Of a stretch of DNA of 64,000 bases, positions 13,170 through 25,727 are shown piece after piece. The position numbers and the translations under genes are program-made. Position 1 is the first letter of the stretch. Each line of letters starts with the position of its first letter. Below the pieces are notes generated by a model. It ran no database searches. It saw only the letters and a program-made list of their open reading frames with translations, and was not told the DNA's origin. Origin of the DNA: Medicago truncatula (Eukaryota > Streptophyta > Magnoliopsida > Fabales > Fabaceae); assembly GCF_003473485.1 (NCBI RefSeq), contig NC_053043.1:40090576-40154575 (forward strand), read 5' to 3'.

Positions 13170-16100
13170 TCATCTTCTTAGAGCTCCATAGTTTCTTGTC
13201 ACCTAAAAACAAGAAAAAGGGCTTAGTTCCATGAAACCACACAACTACAAAGAAGTTATGAATCAAAAGGTTCCACTATCAACCAGTGTTATCAATATCG
13301 GATGACAGATTATGACGGTGAGCCAAAAATCTGCCATATAAACAGGGTGTTGCGGCCTATGGCAGAGACATGGCCAATCCAAATACAAAAGGTGTTGCAG
13401 CTGGCACAAAATCCGCCATGTCATAGCACCATGCCACGACTTGACAAAACGGACCACAACTGCATTTTATATTTTCTAAAACTATAGCAGGGATGAACAT
13501 ATCCTGGCAACATGGTGATAAGAGGCATAGGCAAAATTATAAAAGATCAAAAAGTCAGCAATCAATAATTCCCTCAGTTAATCTTAACATTGTTTAGTTC
13601 GACTGAATGAGTAATTTTATTTAAGCGACACCAACAAAAATTTATTTGCAAGTGCCAAATACAGAAATTAAGAGAATCATGCGGATTTCAAGGTGATCTA
13701 TCAAAAGTATCCCGAGAACATTTTTGTGACATTTAATTTGGGATATCTCGAGATCTTTGCCAACCAAGCATAAATAAAATTCTCCTGTTCTGCTGGCTAT
13801 AATTACTATGGGTAGCATAAAGGGTAATGAGTAGTAAATGTATAAGAACACAAGATGGACCATCATTTGTTCAAATAAGCATTTTGCAATAGTAATATAG
13901 ATCCTATAAGAAACAGGTGAAGAATTGAAAGGGAACACAAACCCGAGGTTGAGACGTATTTAATCTCTTTTGAGGATTGTCATCATCATCGTCGTCATCG
14001 TCGTCATTGTTCATGAGCATTCTATGGATTGAAGAGTTTTCTGATTTCCTCCCCCGTTTAGAAGACTGTGTGGCACCTCTACCTCTTCCCCTTGGAGCAG
14101 CCCTTTTCCGTGCCGGTAGATTGGATTCATTGTCCTATGTAAATATAAGATGCAGCAGGTTACTTAATAATTGAGAATGTCAAGGATATTTCATGACAAA
14201 TTACAGTTCAATGCACACAAAATTGTCAGGCTGTAGAAATCAAACTATAGCTGAACCAAAGATCTTAATATATTTCATATTTGAAGGAACTTGCATTAAT
14301 CCATACCGAACTGTCATCAATCTCTTCCACTGCATTTCCTTTGGCATCGTCACTTGAAGCCATATTATCCCCATCATCAGCACCACTTTGGATGGAAGTT
14401 GCTGCAGACCTGCATCAGGTCAATGAAATCATGTTGGATGCATATTCACAGTCAAGGCACTGTCAAGGGAAAATCAGAATGACTTTATCTAAACCCTAAA
14501 ATGGAAAAAATAATCCAACATTAGATTCTTTTCATGATCTAAAAAGTGTTTTGTCCCCACTGGCTAAAGCAATAGGGATGCATGAAGCAGCTAAGTTGGG
14601 TATCAGAATCATGACTCTAAAAATAATATGAATATATACTGAAATGGGATAAATATATTCTCACTGTAAAGACATGTTTGTTCAATTGGATAGTGTTGGA
14701 CATTAAATAAAAATGAACTCATTCTTTGAGGAGGGGGGTAAGGGAGGAGCTCATTTTTTAGTCATCATCACTTTCGTATCCCCTCTGGATTTACTTTGTT
14801 GCATAGAAATGAAAAAAGTAACTAAAATGATTTATTTCTTAGCAAATGCAACCTTTGAGAAGGGCGAAACCCTAAAGATCCATCAAGGGTTGTCTGCTTC
14901 AAGGTGCTGGAATCCTTGCCTCTGCCCCTACCCCTGCCCCTTCCTCTTCCTCTGGTTGTAGTTTGAGATGAAACAGATCCTTTCCGACCTCTGGTGCTTG
15001 GTTTCGAGCTTGATGTTGGCATGGCATCTTCATCATCGCTGAAGGAAACCGCACTATCAGCTCCAGCTGCACTTCTGCCTTGAAAACCCTGTACGAAATA
15101 AAGAGATAAGCTAAGAATGAAGGTCATGAATAATATCACCTTCCCAAAACCCTGCTTTTTCCATAATTTTCAAATTGCAATAGCAAGTATCAATTTATAA
15201 TATCATTTGTTGGATTTACCTCAAAGGACTGAGCACCAGGAGTGAACTGTGAAGAGTCCTTGGAGTGTGTGGATCGTTCCTTAACACGTTCCTAGAACAA
15301 AAAGGAGAGCGATACCAGTCACTGATCACACTTATGTGTATGTTCTGTCCACTAAATAATTCTGATCACAATGACCTAATCAAAGAATCACGAAGGCCCA
15401 GTAGTTGCAAATATTGCAAAAAGAAAAGGAGATTGATGAAGATCGAGAGGACATAGGCAACTGTAGTAGTACCTAGATTATCTGCAACCACTATAATACT
15501 ATTTTATGCAAGCCCTAGTAATAAAGGCCTTCCAATAGGCGAAGTGAACTTTTAACTTAAAGCTAAATTTAATGGAGAATAATCGATTCCTAAACTAATG
15601 AAAAACAGTGATGAAACTTCTAACCTCAAAGCACTCTCCAACTTTAACAACTAAATCTTCCACATCAAGCTTCGGTTCATTTGAATCCTTAGCAATTTTG
15701 TTCTGCGCAAGCATAAAAGTTAGTCATCACGGGAAGAGGAGGGTTATGACATTAGCATAACACAAACAAAACAAAAAATGAAGAAACAATGTACTCATTC
15801 TTAATAAATAGGGTGTCGAATACAATATGCAGTAGATGTTCCAGCATGAGTATCACAGACAAAAGCATAAAGTGGATGAATATCATAAAGAATCTCACCC
15901 GTGTTTCATCAATATTGTACTGTACACAAGTGTAAAATGCCATTTTATCATCCTTGTTCACAAAATTGTGTAAAGCAATATCCAAATCATTGACTGGAAG
16001 TATCTCCATTTTCTGCAAAACCATCAAGAGTTACATACATCAGAGATAAAACAAAATTATACTAGCAACAACAACAACAGCAACAACCAAGAAGTATACT

Positions 16101-19100
16101 AGCATTTCTTTAAATTTATATTTCTTCCTTCAACAAAAGTAAAGTCAATCTAGAATTCCAGATACTAATGAAGTTGTCCAGTAAAGGTGGGCATCCCTAA
16201 GGTTGAGTTTGGCCCAACCCAGATTCTGAGAGTTCCCAAGAAAATTAAATTGTGAATTTAAAAATATACACTACTACTTATATAGGCACATAGCACCAGA
16301 GGAACAAGAAGACAACAGCTTAAATCTTGAATTACTGATTCATTAGGATTATTTTATCTTTTTAAACTTCTGTTAATTAGGAATTGTTGATTAGGATTAT
16401 TTGTCTCTGATAAATAATGCTTTTGAAGTCTTTTATCTTGATAAGATTCTGCATAACAGAACCTTTATCATCAGCAGTAGTTTTATTTCTTTATCGTGAA
16501 GATTCTGAATAGCAGAATCCTTCCTTATCAGTAGTAGTTTGATTAGAATCACTTAATTATTTGTAGCCTTTTGAAACAGGCAGACTGGTATTGCAAACAT
16601 GAAAGAAATCATTTTTCTAGGAAAATCTGTGTTTGTATAGGAGGGGTTCTGTCAAGGACTAGTCTGCTTCTTGTTTTAACCATAGATCGAAAGAAAGATT
16701 CTACCGGATGCCACATGAAGGTTCATAACAAATGCACAGTCAGTGAGTCACATAAACCTATGTGGTTGTTCATTGTTGAAATAGGAATATATAGAAAGAC
16801 TAAAGAATTAAAGTACAAAATGAATAGAATACCAGATTATTTTCAGCAACCAAAGCCTCTATGTTCTGTTGATTTAATTCTTCTGGACGAAGTCGTTCTG
16901 AATCATCAATTTTGCCTACAAATGAAAAGTGTAGGGGTAAACAACCAAATTCCCAGATACAACTTAACCAACATGGTATTTCAGTTGCTTCAACAGAGAT
17001 TGCATATGCCTTATAAAAAAATATTAATATGTCGAATAATATTCCTTAAACATTACCATAATGTTGATTCTAAATTTCTAATCATAACAAAAAAACAAAA
17101 AGGATGTGTAACTCAGGGAAATAAACACAAGTTTAAATGTGTATAGCATCCAATAATTATAAATATCCTATTTAAGTGGTTTTGTGCTCACTGCATTGCT
17201 TTTTGAATTAAAGGATGTGAATCTTGTGAATTATAATTTGGGTCACTAATATGGATGTGTAATATTCTATACAGATATTGCAAGGAGCTAAGGCAGGGCA
17301 AACTGGTGCTTAAAATAAATCACAATGGGACCCGTCATACTCAAAGTAACTGCGTCAAAGGTTGGAGTGAACAAGATTAAACTGAACTTCAAAATAAATG
17401 GATAAACCTGCACAAAAAATGTACTTTGCAACCTAAAAAGTGAAATAAAGATATACTATATCCAGATTCAGGAAGATAACTAATAAAAGATGTGTTGGAT
17501 ATTTTAATTGGCAAATACTGCGTTGGTAATGTCAAATGAACCGGTAAAGAAAGTTAAACAAATATTTAGATTACCTACACCCTTCTCCAATTTGGATGCC
17601 TTTGAAAATATAAGAATGTCTTGCGGGTTTGCAACCTAATATAAGGATGACCAATCAACAATAGAAAAAACTTCCAAGTAAAATCGGCATTAGCACAGTT
17701 ATTTAGGAAGAATGAAATCACCTTTCCAACATATTTCTGCCCAAATCTTTGAGGATTTATAGTCATAAATCCAGAGTAATCTACCTGTAAATTAAGATTT
17801 ATTAGTTGGAGACTTGGAGTCATGCCAGAAAACATTATGTAATATCTTATAAAACTAGATGTCATTAAAGTCAATACACTGAACATAAGTTCAAATAAAT
17901 ATTAATAACAAACTCTGTCTTTTGAGGGATTTGTAAATCCTACTCCATGCACGACGGATGGAGTTTAATTGGTTTGGTATCATGAAAATTACTACCCTTT
18001 CTAGAATACAAGTGTCATATCAAAACCAGTGAGATTATAGAATCATGAATTGCAGATCAAACTTCCTGCAAATTGAAATGCTAAACAGGAGGAAGTGCCC
18101 TCGAATATAGAAGTGATTTTCAAAAGTTATGCTCCAGTTTATAAAAATTACCTTGATACGTACTAGTGGAAGCTTAAGTTCTGCTCTTTGAACTACCTTC
18201 TTACTAGATTTTTCTATAAGCTTCTCAACCTGCAAATCATCTATTATCAAAATAATGTTGATACACAAATGATCGCATATCTCAACATAAATATACAAAA
18301 AAAACCAAGTTTTAACCCACTAGGTAATGTCAGCTACATGGGTCAAACAGTGCATTAATTTCTATCACAAATCATGTCTATAGCCAAACCATTAGCCCCT
18401 ACAACTTTTGAGAAAAGAAACCTAGGTGGTCCTTTCCCCAAAACTAATTAACAACAAAAAGGGCACCACAAATTATACAGCATAAAAAAAAAAGAACTTT
18501 CATTCAATATCAAGAAACCCACACATACCACTTTGTCGAGATGTTCAAGAATAGAATTCTGATCATTGGAATCAATATCAGGCATATCTTTTAGTACTAC
18601 CTGCATTATAAAGATTTAAATGGTTATTGAAAAACTGTAAGATGGATGTAAATGTCATGAACTTGAGGAGCGAATTTTGTTGGACTTGATTGATATATTC
18701 CCTCCATACCTTTATAAAGTTAATATAAGCCTATTTTCAGAAATTATTTGCCCCTTTTTTATTAGACACCCTCCAATTGTCCTTTGCATTAATTGTTTTT
18801 TTGGCTTAAATGCACTTTTGGTTGCCTTATTTTCTTTTTAAAAAAAAAATGAAGTTTTGGTCCCTCCATTTTAAAAACTAATTTTTTGGTACCCCAATTT
18901 TACTCTCTTTTTTTCCTGAATTTTCCACCCCATCCCATTTTGGGGTCATTTATGTTGGTCTGGTCTATTCATTAACAACGTGACAAGGCTTATATGGCCA
19001 AATTGAGTATCTGTGTCAACAAAAAAATGTCTAACAAGTGTTACCAGTTGCCACATCATTAATAAATAGGCCACATCGGGAAAATGACCAAAAAATGAGA

Positions 19101-22100
19101 TATGCGATGAAAGTTCGGAAAAATGTGAAATTGGGGAACCAATAAAACGGTTTTTGAAATGGACAAAACCTACATGCAGTTTTATATGTGCTGTTTTTGT
19201 TGCTCCTCTCACAAAGAGACAGTTTTTGTATTTTTTTATTTAAAAAAAGAGCAAAAAAAACTGTATTTAAAAAAAACTACCTTTTTGTGGGAGGAACGAC
19301 AAAAACAGCACACATAGAACTGCATCTATGTTTTGTCCTTTTAAAATAGGAGGACCAAAAGTGTATTTAAGCTCTTTTTTTTTTTTTTTTACCAAAGTAC
19401 CTCTCTTGAGGATTGGAAAAAGATGTGGAGTGATGAGTCCCAATACAAATTAATTAAGTGGAAAGAGTGAGATGATAAGTCCCGACAATTTTAAGTGTAA
19501 TTTTGGAAAAGTAATACAAATCATTAACAAATTTGATGCTACAAACTAAATTAACCAACTTTCTTAATTCTTGTGTATTAGTAGTTCAAAGAGCCATATT
19601 TAAAGAGACGGAGGGAGTAATTACAAATGAAAACAAAACAATATCACCTGACCTCCGTATACTCAAAAGGCCGGACAGATGTTAAAGGTATTTTAGTAGG
19701 GCGATACTGATTTCCCTGTTAAGAATAATTCAGTCAAGAACTTATATAGAATATATAGATATGACAATAGTTACTACTATGAAGAGTCATTAAGTTTCTC
19801 ATTATATACACAACCTTAATCTCTAAAAGAAGTACATGTTTTGGCTTTGATTCTCCATCAATAAGTGATGTTGCAACCGACGATCCTGGTTGTGAAATAT
19901 GAAATCCCATCCCTGGAACTTCCTGAAGAAAATTAAAATCCATATTAAGTTTGCAGAACACAACACATGTCTATCTGAGCCAACGTAAGAGATGTTGAAA
20001 CAGCACACCTGAGGGTCAACTAAACATTCGTGCTCATGCCCCCACACAATGAAGTCTAGAAAGCGTGGCAGGAAGTGCTCATTTATTGCATTTTTGGGAT
20101 TTGTTTTCACTCTGCATACCATTGTTCAAAACAACATCAATTATCACATTGATTAAAATCTTAAATCTCACACCGAACACCATTTACACGACAAATAATT
20201 TTTAAATGTGTAGATCTTGGGTTAATCAACACATTTTTGTGACATTAAACACAATCTCTCAAAAAAGTTAGACAAAGATAGAAAACCTGTTCTGATGAAG
20301 TACCAGAATGTTGAACCAATCAGAAACTTCACACCCTTCCTGAGATTCAGGTCGCATCCACTGCACAGCATGTGGCGTCTGAAAAAGAATATACCACATA
20401 CATATTTTAGAGCACTTAAATTTATGAATGAACTACTCGAGACTTGAGAGTAAAGTTTATAAATTGCGTACTTGAAACATCCTATTAAGTCTTTCATCTC
20501 TAATGTTCCCCAGGCCATATAGAGCTACAGCTGTTGAACCCTGCCATTGATAAAAATACATCTCAGGACAAAATGAGATTCATGACCATCCTGCTTTTCT
20601 CATATCCACCACCCCGTTTTAGTGTGTGGATCAGTGTAACAGTAGTCAGCAACAAACCTTCTTTATAAGAATAGGATTGATAGTGATCTGACCAACACCA
20701 GAACCCCCAAGAACCGTTTTTCCAAAGTAGTTGACTAGATTACATGCTGAGAGAATATCAACTACAGAAAGGTTGTCCTGTCATAATCATTCGACAACAG
20801 ATACAATTTTTTTAGTTTAGAATAGTTGTGAACAGAATAGAATTGCGTAGACAAAATATTAATGTGAGCAAGTATATATCTAGTTAAAATAGAGTGAAAT
20901 TAAATCAGTTCCCTTAGAATGTAAATGAACATTTTACCACACATCAGTGGGAAACTGATAGAAATGGATTGGAAACATTACAAAAAGCCAATCTTTATCT
21001 TAAAAAACCCACTTCAGAATCTAATCACCATTTGTTCGAGAGACCTGGCTCTCTCCCTCCTCTCAATTAATTGCACTCTCACAAGGTGTCCCACTCTATT
21101 CCCTTAATTACCTTATAACAACTACCCCTGTACAAATCCCACCAAAACTGAAAAGGAAGTTTATTCTGCTATTTTTATTATTAGTCCCTAAGGTTCTAAA
21201 TCCCTTGTTCCTCCTATTCTTCCTAGTATAAAGTATAAACCCACCTATTCGGAGGTCCTCTATCAGAAACCAAGAAGCAAAATAAATAAAGATCATCAAA
21301 CCTTCAGCATTAAATACAATCTAGGTATAATATTAAAAATCTTGTGAGTTTTAACTATGTAGTATAAACAACACATTTCTCAATGCTACTCTGAATTTTT
21401 CTTGCTACAATTCAAAATACAAGGCTAACAACTCTAGCCATAGTTAAAATTTGAAAACAAAATTCCCAAGCAAATATCCACTGGCAACATATTTTCATCC
21501 AACGCCATCTTGATATAAAATTCATTGGTGAAATAAATGAATAATTAAACAGATATAAATATTTATTGCCAGTGCAGTGTTGATAACCAGCCAAAATACA
21601 CTTCTAAGTCCATGGGAAATATCAACACCTTCAGTGATCTTTAGCACCCACCCAACCCTAAGTAAAGATAAAATATCACCCCCTTCACCTCTTCGACAAT
21701 CACTTTGAGTTCCTGGTTTTTAATCGACGCCCTTGTTCCAACTCCTAGCTATTTAACGTTACTAAAGTAATGAGACCAATATTGCAAGTAAAATGAATTT
21801 TAACAACCAAATATCACCACAGAACAAAGAACAGAAGTTAGAAAATGCCAACTTCCAAAAGGACCAATAATTTCCAACAAACACAGAATTTCCTGAAACG
21901 TTATTTCTTCAGATCATCTTTCTTCTTGATTGACCATGTTTAAATGAAGCAAAGAACAAACCAACTCAAGCTCATTGGATTTACTTCCATATACCCTGAA
22001 CAAGTTATAGTGATCTGTCTCCTCTAAAGTGAACTAAGTAGTGTACTACGAGGTGTAAATTTATAACCACTAATTGAATCATGACCAAATGCATACATGT

Positions 22101-23992
22101 GAATAACAAACTACGACATTGCTAAAACTTCAAATATAAAGCTTCAATTTTTGAATAAACTGGTTATAACTCCACAATTTACCCATCTAAAGTGAACCTC
22201 TCACCTTGCACTGATAACAGAGTTGATTAGCACCAACTATAAAAGGCCTTGTTTGGATAAACAACTTAATTAAGTGCTTAACTGTAAGTTATTTCTATAG
22301 AGCAATTCTTACTTAGTCACAACCCCAAATCAAAAAAATTTGGGCGCGCACACACACAAATGGAAAAAAATTAAACTAGTCACATCATTTTTTACTTTTA
22401 CCTTTAAATTTTTCTTATCTATGTGTTTGTGCCCAAGTATTTTTGGTTTGTGTTCGTTACCGACTAAGACTTACTCATTTCTATAACATAATATCAATTT
22501 TTTTTCATCAAGTTATATTCTGTTTCATTAAGTTATTCTGGAAAGCTTATGAAAATAAGCCATGAACATCACATAAGTCGTTTTTATAAGATCTATCAAA
22601 CAGCTAACAAATGCTTATGACAGTAAATAAGTCAATCCAAACAGGCCCTAAGTATGTTACACAAGTAAACTTGACAGTCATTTAGGAAAACCAAAAACAA
22701 GACCTATCAAACAATACAGATATAACAAACAACAATACCAAAGATGCACACATACCACTCCTGCAGGATCATCATGATTTCCATGAATAGTAAACACAGG
22801 CAAACCAACATTGAAATGAGGATCTTCATAATTTACATGACCAAACCTGTGGAAAAAAATCCACAACATAACATTCACTAACTAATCGCACATAAAAACC
22901 ACCAAAGTCATCATTATTTAGTAAACAATAGAATATCAAAAAGGTTTACATATGATTTTAGTCCCAGCAATTATAGTGTTTTTTGGTATTAATATCTGTA
23001 AGTTTTTTCGACTCGATATCCTACAAATTCAAAACGGTTTGCTTTTATTCCACAACGTCAACTTATTGGACCACATGGCATGATTTTATTGGGTCACATA
23101 TGATGTTAGGAGTTAGGACACGAAAAGCAACAATTTTTTAATTTGAAAAGACCTAAAAAAATGCTATAATTGCACGGACAATGGACACGGCACTGACATG
23201 TCCGGTGATAATTTTAGTAAATGATATAATTGAATATAATCACATGTGTCGGTGTTGGACACTAACACATGTCAGACCTGTCTTCAATCAAGTGTTTGTG
23301 CTACATTGCAACCTATGAAGCACGGACACTCCTTGAATTAGGTGTGTTCCGGTGTCAGACACGAATAGGTGTCCCACACCGACACCTATGATTACACTGA
23401 ATTATGTCAATTTCTCAAATTATTATCTATATCGTGTCAGTGTTTATGTCGTGTCCGGTGTTTGTGTTTGTGTTTCATAGGTTGCAACTTAACATTGATA
23501 TAACCCATAATAACTATCAAAATGATCATGCAGTAAACAACATAATAATTTAATAACTATACATACACTGACAGTGTAAAGTTATCCAGTGATTTGTTGC
23601 ATGTCAATTAATGAATATAACAACTAGTTAAATTCACAAGATAATATAAAGAAATTAAAAGAAAGAAAAAAATGAGAGTGTTTGGAAACGAACGTGTTCT
23701 GAAAATTGAGAGTCTGATCACTAACAACTTGAAAAGGAACAGGACGATCATTAAGACAGTATCTTCTTAGAATCTCAATAGCTTTGACTAAAGTTGACCT
23801 AGAAGGTTTATTTTCATGGAAAAGGTCACCACCCAGTAGCATGAAATCGACATGCTTCTTTTCCGCAATTGAGCAAATTTCTTCGAATGCTTGGAAGGAA
23901 TCGTGGCGTCGAACTTCGTCTTTCTCCATGTAACCTAGGTGACAATCGGTTGCTATTAGGATTCGAAGCGTGTTTTCTTCAGCGTCCGCCAT
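13170..23992 (-). CDS. MRE11: MRE11, double-strand-break repair nuclease
   Basis: Nuclease subunit of the MRE11-RAD50-NBS1 complex (end resection, telomere care, meiosis). Twenty minus-strand exons join in phase to 709 residues: 23992-23694, 22846-22756, 20777-20658, 20540-20472, 20378-20287, 20111-20009, 19922-19815, 19715-19653, 18600-18529, 18229-18152, 17784-17722, 17635-17575, 16915-16833, 16012-15899, 15702-15625, 15291-15220, 15088-14853, 14409-14307, 14134-13943, 13202-13170. Metallophosphoesterase motifs are complete: D16/H18 (IATDCHLG), D56 (GGDLFHE), N123/H124 (GNHDDP), H221 (VLHQN), H249 and H251 (WGHEHE). The capping domain follows to about residue 420, then an acidic/arginine-glycine tail with an RG run and an aspartate run near the end. 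Arabidopsis MRE11 is 720 residues from memory, so the gene looks whole. Confidence 0.97.
13266..13490. repeat. Probable hAT-like repeat fragment in MRE11 last intron
   Basis: Less AT-rich than its surroundings, starting CAGTGTTATCAATATCGG. CAGTGTT starts are common in hAT-type MITEs. No matching right end or target duplication was identified. Confidence 0.35.
18698..19617. mobile_element. Stowaway-like MITE in MRE11 intron, split by another MITE
   Basis: Outer ends are TTCCCTCCATACCTTTATAAA at left and CTCCCTCCGTCTCTTTAAATA read from right, with TA at 18696-18697 and 19618-19619. The outer element is interrupted by the element at 18803-19372. Confidence 0.7.
18803..19372. mobile_element. Non-autonomous DNA transposon nested in the Stowaway-like MITE
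   Basis: Inverted ends GGCTTAAATGCACTTTTGGT (left) and GCTTAAATACACTTTTGGTC (read from right). The right part contains a second inverted repeat (about 19163-19212 against 19280-19340, both with the phrase gacaaaa...tgctgtttttgt or its complement), so it can fold back on itself. Target duplication is masked by T-runs; Mutator-type ends are likely. Confidence 0.65.
22245..22648. mobile_element. MITE in MRE11 intron 2, host of a nested MITE
   Basis: Ends are GGCCTTGTTTGGAT at left and GGGCCTGTTTGGAT read from right, the GGCCTGTTTGGAT type seen in many plant MITEs. The interior has paired AAGTGCTTA/ATAAGC-like motifs. It is interrupted by the 177-bp element at 22300-22476. Superfamily uncertain. 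Confidence 0.6.
22300..22476. mobile_element. Mutator-like MITE with exact 9-bp target duplication
   Basis: A 177-bp element bounded by GAGCAATTCTTACTTAGTC (left) and GAGTAAGTCTTAGTCGGTAAC (read from right). The 9-bp direct repeat ATTTCTATA lies at 22291-22299 and 22477-22485, the target size of Mutator elements. It sits inside another MITE, so it is the younger insertion. Confidence 0.85.
23170..23487. repeat. Inverted pair of GTGTC-rich repeats, including a short TIR element
   Basis: 23306-23487 has ends TTGCAACCTATGAAGCACGG (left) and TTGCAACCTATGAAACACAA (read from right). The block 23170-23305 is a diverged copy of its interior in the opposite orientation (both contain TGTCGGTGT...GGACAC). 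A short piece of the same family (GATTACACTGAATTAT) recurs at 37490-37535. Confidence 0.6.
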
Positions 23993-24204
23993 TGATGAAG
24001 GTGGTGTTGCTGAGCTTGAGAGTGAGGGAATGTTACAAATTAGGGATACTTGGCTCTTCGTGAAGACGTGCCTCAGTGTTTTAATTTTTTTATTTCACTA
24101 GACTTTCCACCCGTGCTACGGGTAATATCCATTGTAGATGTAGTAGACAAAAACAAATCTCAATGCATATCAAAGAGAATGAAATATGTAGTCCCAAATA
24201 TATG

Positions 24205-24245
24205 CCGATGTTGGAATTCGAACCTCAGACACCACACTTATCCAC
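24205..24245 (+). repeat. Degenerate 3' part of a tRNA-derived SINE
   Basis: TGGAATTCGAACCTCAGACACCACACTTATCCACCTT aligns with the B-box and downstream part of the intact SINE at 50723-50859 (GTTCGAACCCCGGACACCCCACTTATTCACTTT). Confidence 0.5.
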
Positions 24246-24766
24246 CTTAAAAATATTAATTTTTATAAATCGTGTGTTACTTCATTCTTTTGTTAAAATT
24301 ATATGTCAATGTTATATTATTGATACGTTACTTCATTTTTATTTTTTTTATATTTGACAAAATGTTACTTCATTCTTTTGTAAAAATTATATGTTAATGT
24401 TATATTATGTACCTAAAAATAGTTCATTCTTAACCTCAACATGTAAAATGTTTTTATTTAAATAATTTTCCTTTTATCGAATATTTGACCTTTACCGTAA
24501 ATGATACCCTTTAACTGTTTGTTGAAATGTTTCTTCCACTTGTTTATATAGATTGCAAAATTCTGGTGCATTTTGTGGTAGATATTTAACAAAGAGAGTT
24601 CAGTTCTAATTTGGATGAAAAGTGTAATATTAACAAAAAAAAAATGTTGCTATAATCTTTCAAAACCCTTTTATTCCAATAGGGCGATTTGTTTTGTTGA
24701 AGAAATAGGGCGATTTGTTTTGAAGAAATAGGGGAAATAAAGCGATGCCGATTTGCTTTGTTCATG

Positions 24767-25727
24767 AAAATAGAAGATTAGGTGTGAGCATTAGGGTTGT
24801 TCATGAAAATATGAGATTAGATGTGAGCATTAGGATTAAAACAGTAAAATTATGCAATAGGGTTTAGGTTAAAATTAGGGCTTATGGGTTAACTTTAATA
24901 TATAAGAAGATAAGAAGATTAGGTGAGAGCATTATGGTTGTTCATGAAAATAGGAGATTAGGTGTGAGCATTAGGGTTAAAACAGTAAAATTATGCAACA
25001 GGGTTTAGGTTAAAATTAGGACTTGCGGGTTAACTTTAATATATAAGAAGATTAAGTGTGAGCATTAAAGTTGTTCATGAAAATAGAAGATTAGATGTGA
25101 GCATTAGGGTTAAAACAGTAAAATTATGCAAAAGGTTTAGATTAAAATTAGGGCTAATTTATGCTTCTGTATTAACTTTAATATATAAGAAGATGTATCG
25201 AGAAATTGAGAAGGGGGAAAATTCAATAAGGTTAAACAAAGGAATTTAGCATCAGGGTTAAAATAGTAAATTTATGCAATTGGTTTAGGTTAAAATTAGG
25301 GCTAAAATATGCTTCTGTTAACTTTAATATATAAGATGTATCGAGAAATTGAGAAGGGGAAAAATTCAATAAGGTTAAACAAAGGAATTTAGCATCAGGG
25401 TTAAAATAGTAAATTTATGCAATAGGTGTAGGTTAAAATTAGGGTAAAATATGCTTCTGTGTTAACTTTAATATATAAGAAGATGTATCGAGAAATTGAG
25501 AAAGGGGCAAATTCAATAAGGTTAAACAAAGGAATTTAGCATCAGGGTTAAAATAGTAAATTTATTCAATAGGTTTAGGTTAAAATTAGGGCTAAAATAT
25601 GCTTCTGTTTAACTTTAATATATAAGAAGATTTAGCATCAGGGTTAAAATAGTAAATTTATGCAATAGATTTAGGTTAAAATTAGGGCTAAAATATGCTT
25701 CTGTATTAACTTTAATATATAAAAAGA
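24767..25727. repeat. Seven-unit minisatellite, about 140-147 bp per unit
   Basis: Units begin near 24767, 24911, 25051, 25196, 25336, 25483 and 25630 (last one shortened). Each holds AAAATAGTAAATTTATGCAA-like, TAGGTTAAAATTAGGGCT and TTAACTTTAATATATAAGA blocks. Units 1-3 share a GTGAGCATTAGGGTT leader; units 4-6 share TGTATCGAGAAATTGAGAA instead, so two subtypes were amplified in turn. Confidence 0.9.

Noticed and set aside
16571-17146. 191-codon open frame on the plus strand
   Set aside because: It is antisense to MRE11, covering exon 13 and intron sequence, with no recognisable domain.
24767-25727. Interstitial telomere array
   Set aside because: The TTTAGGG-like phrases are scattered once or twice within a 140-bp unit, not tandem 7-mers.
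24767-25727. CRISPR-like array
   Set aside because: Units are homologous along their whole length, without unique spacers, in a plant nuclear genome.
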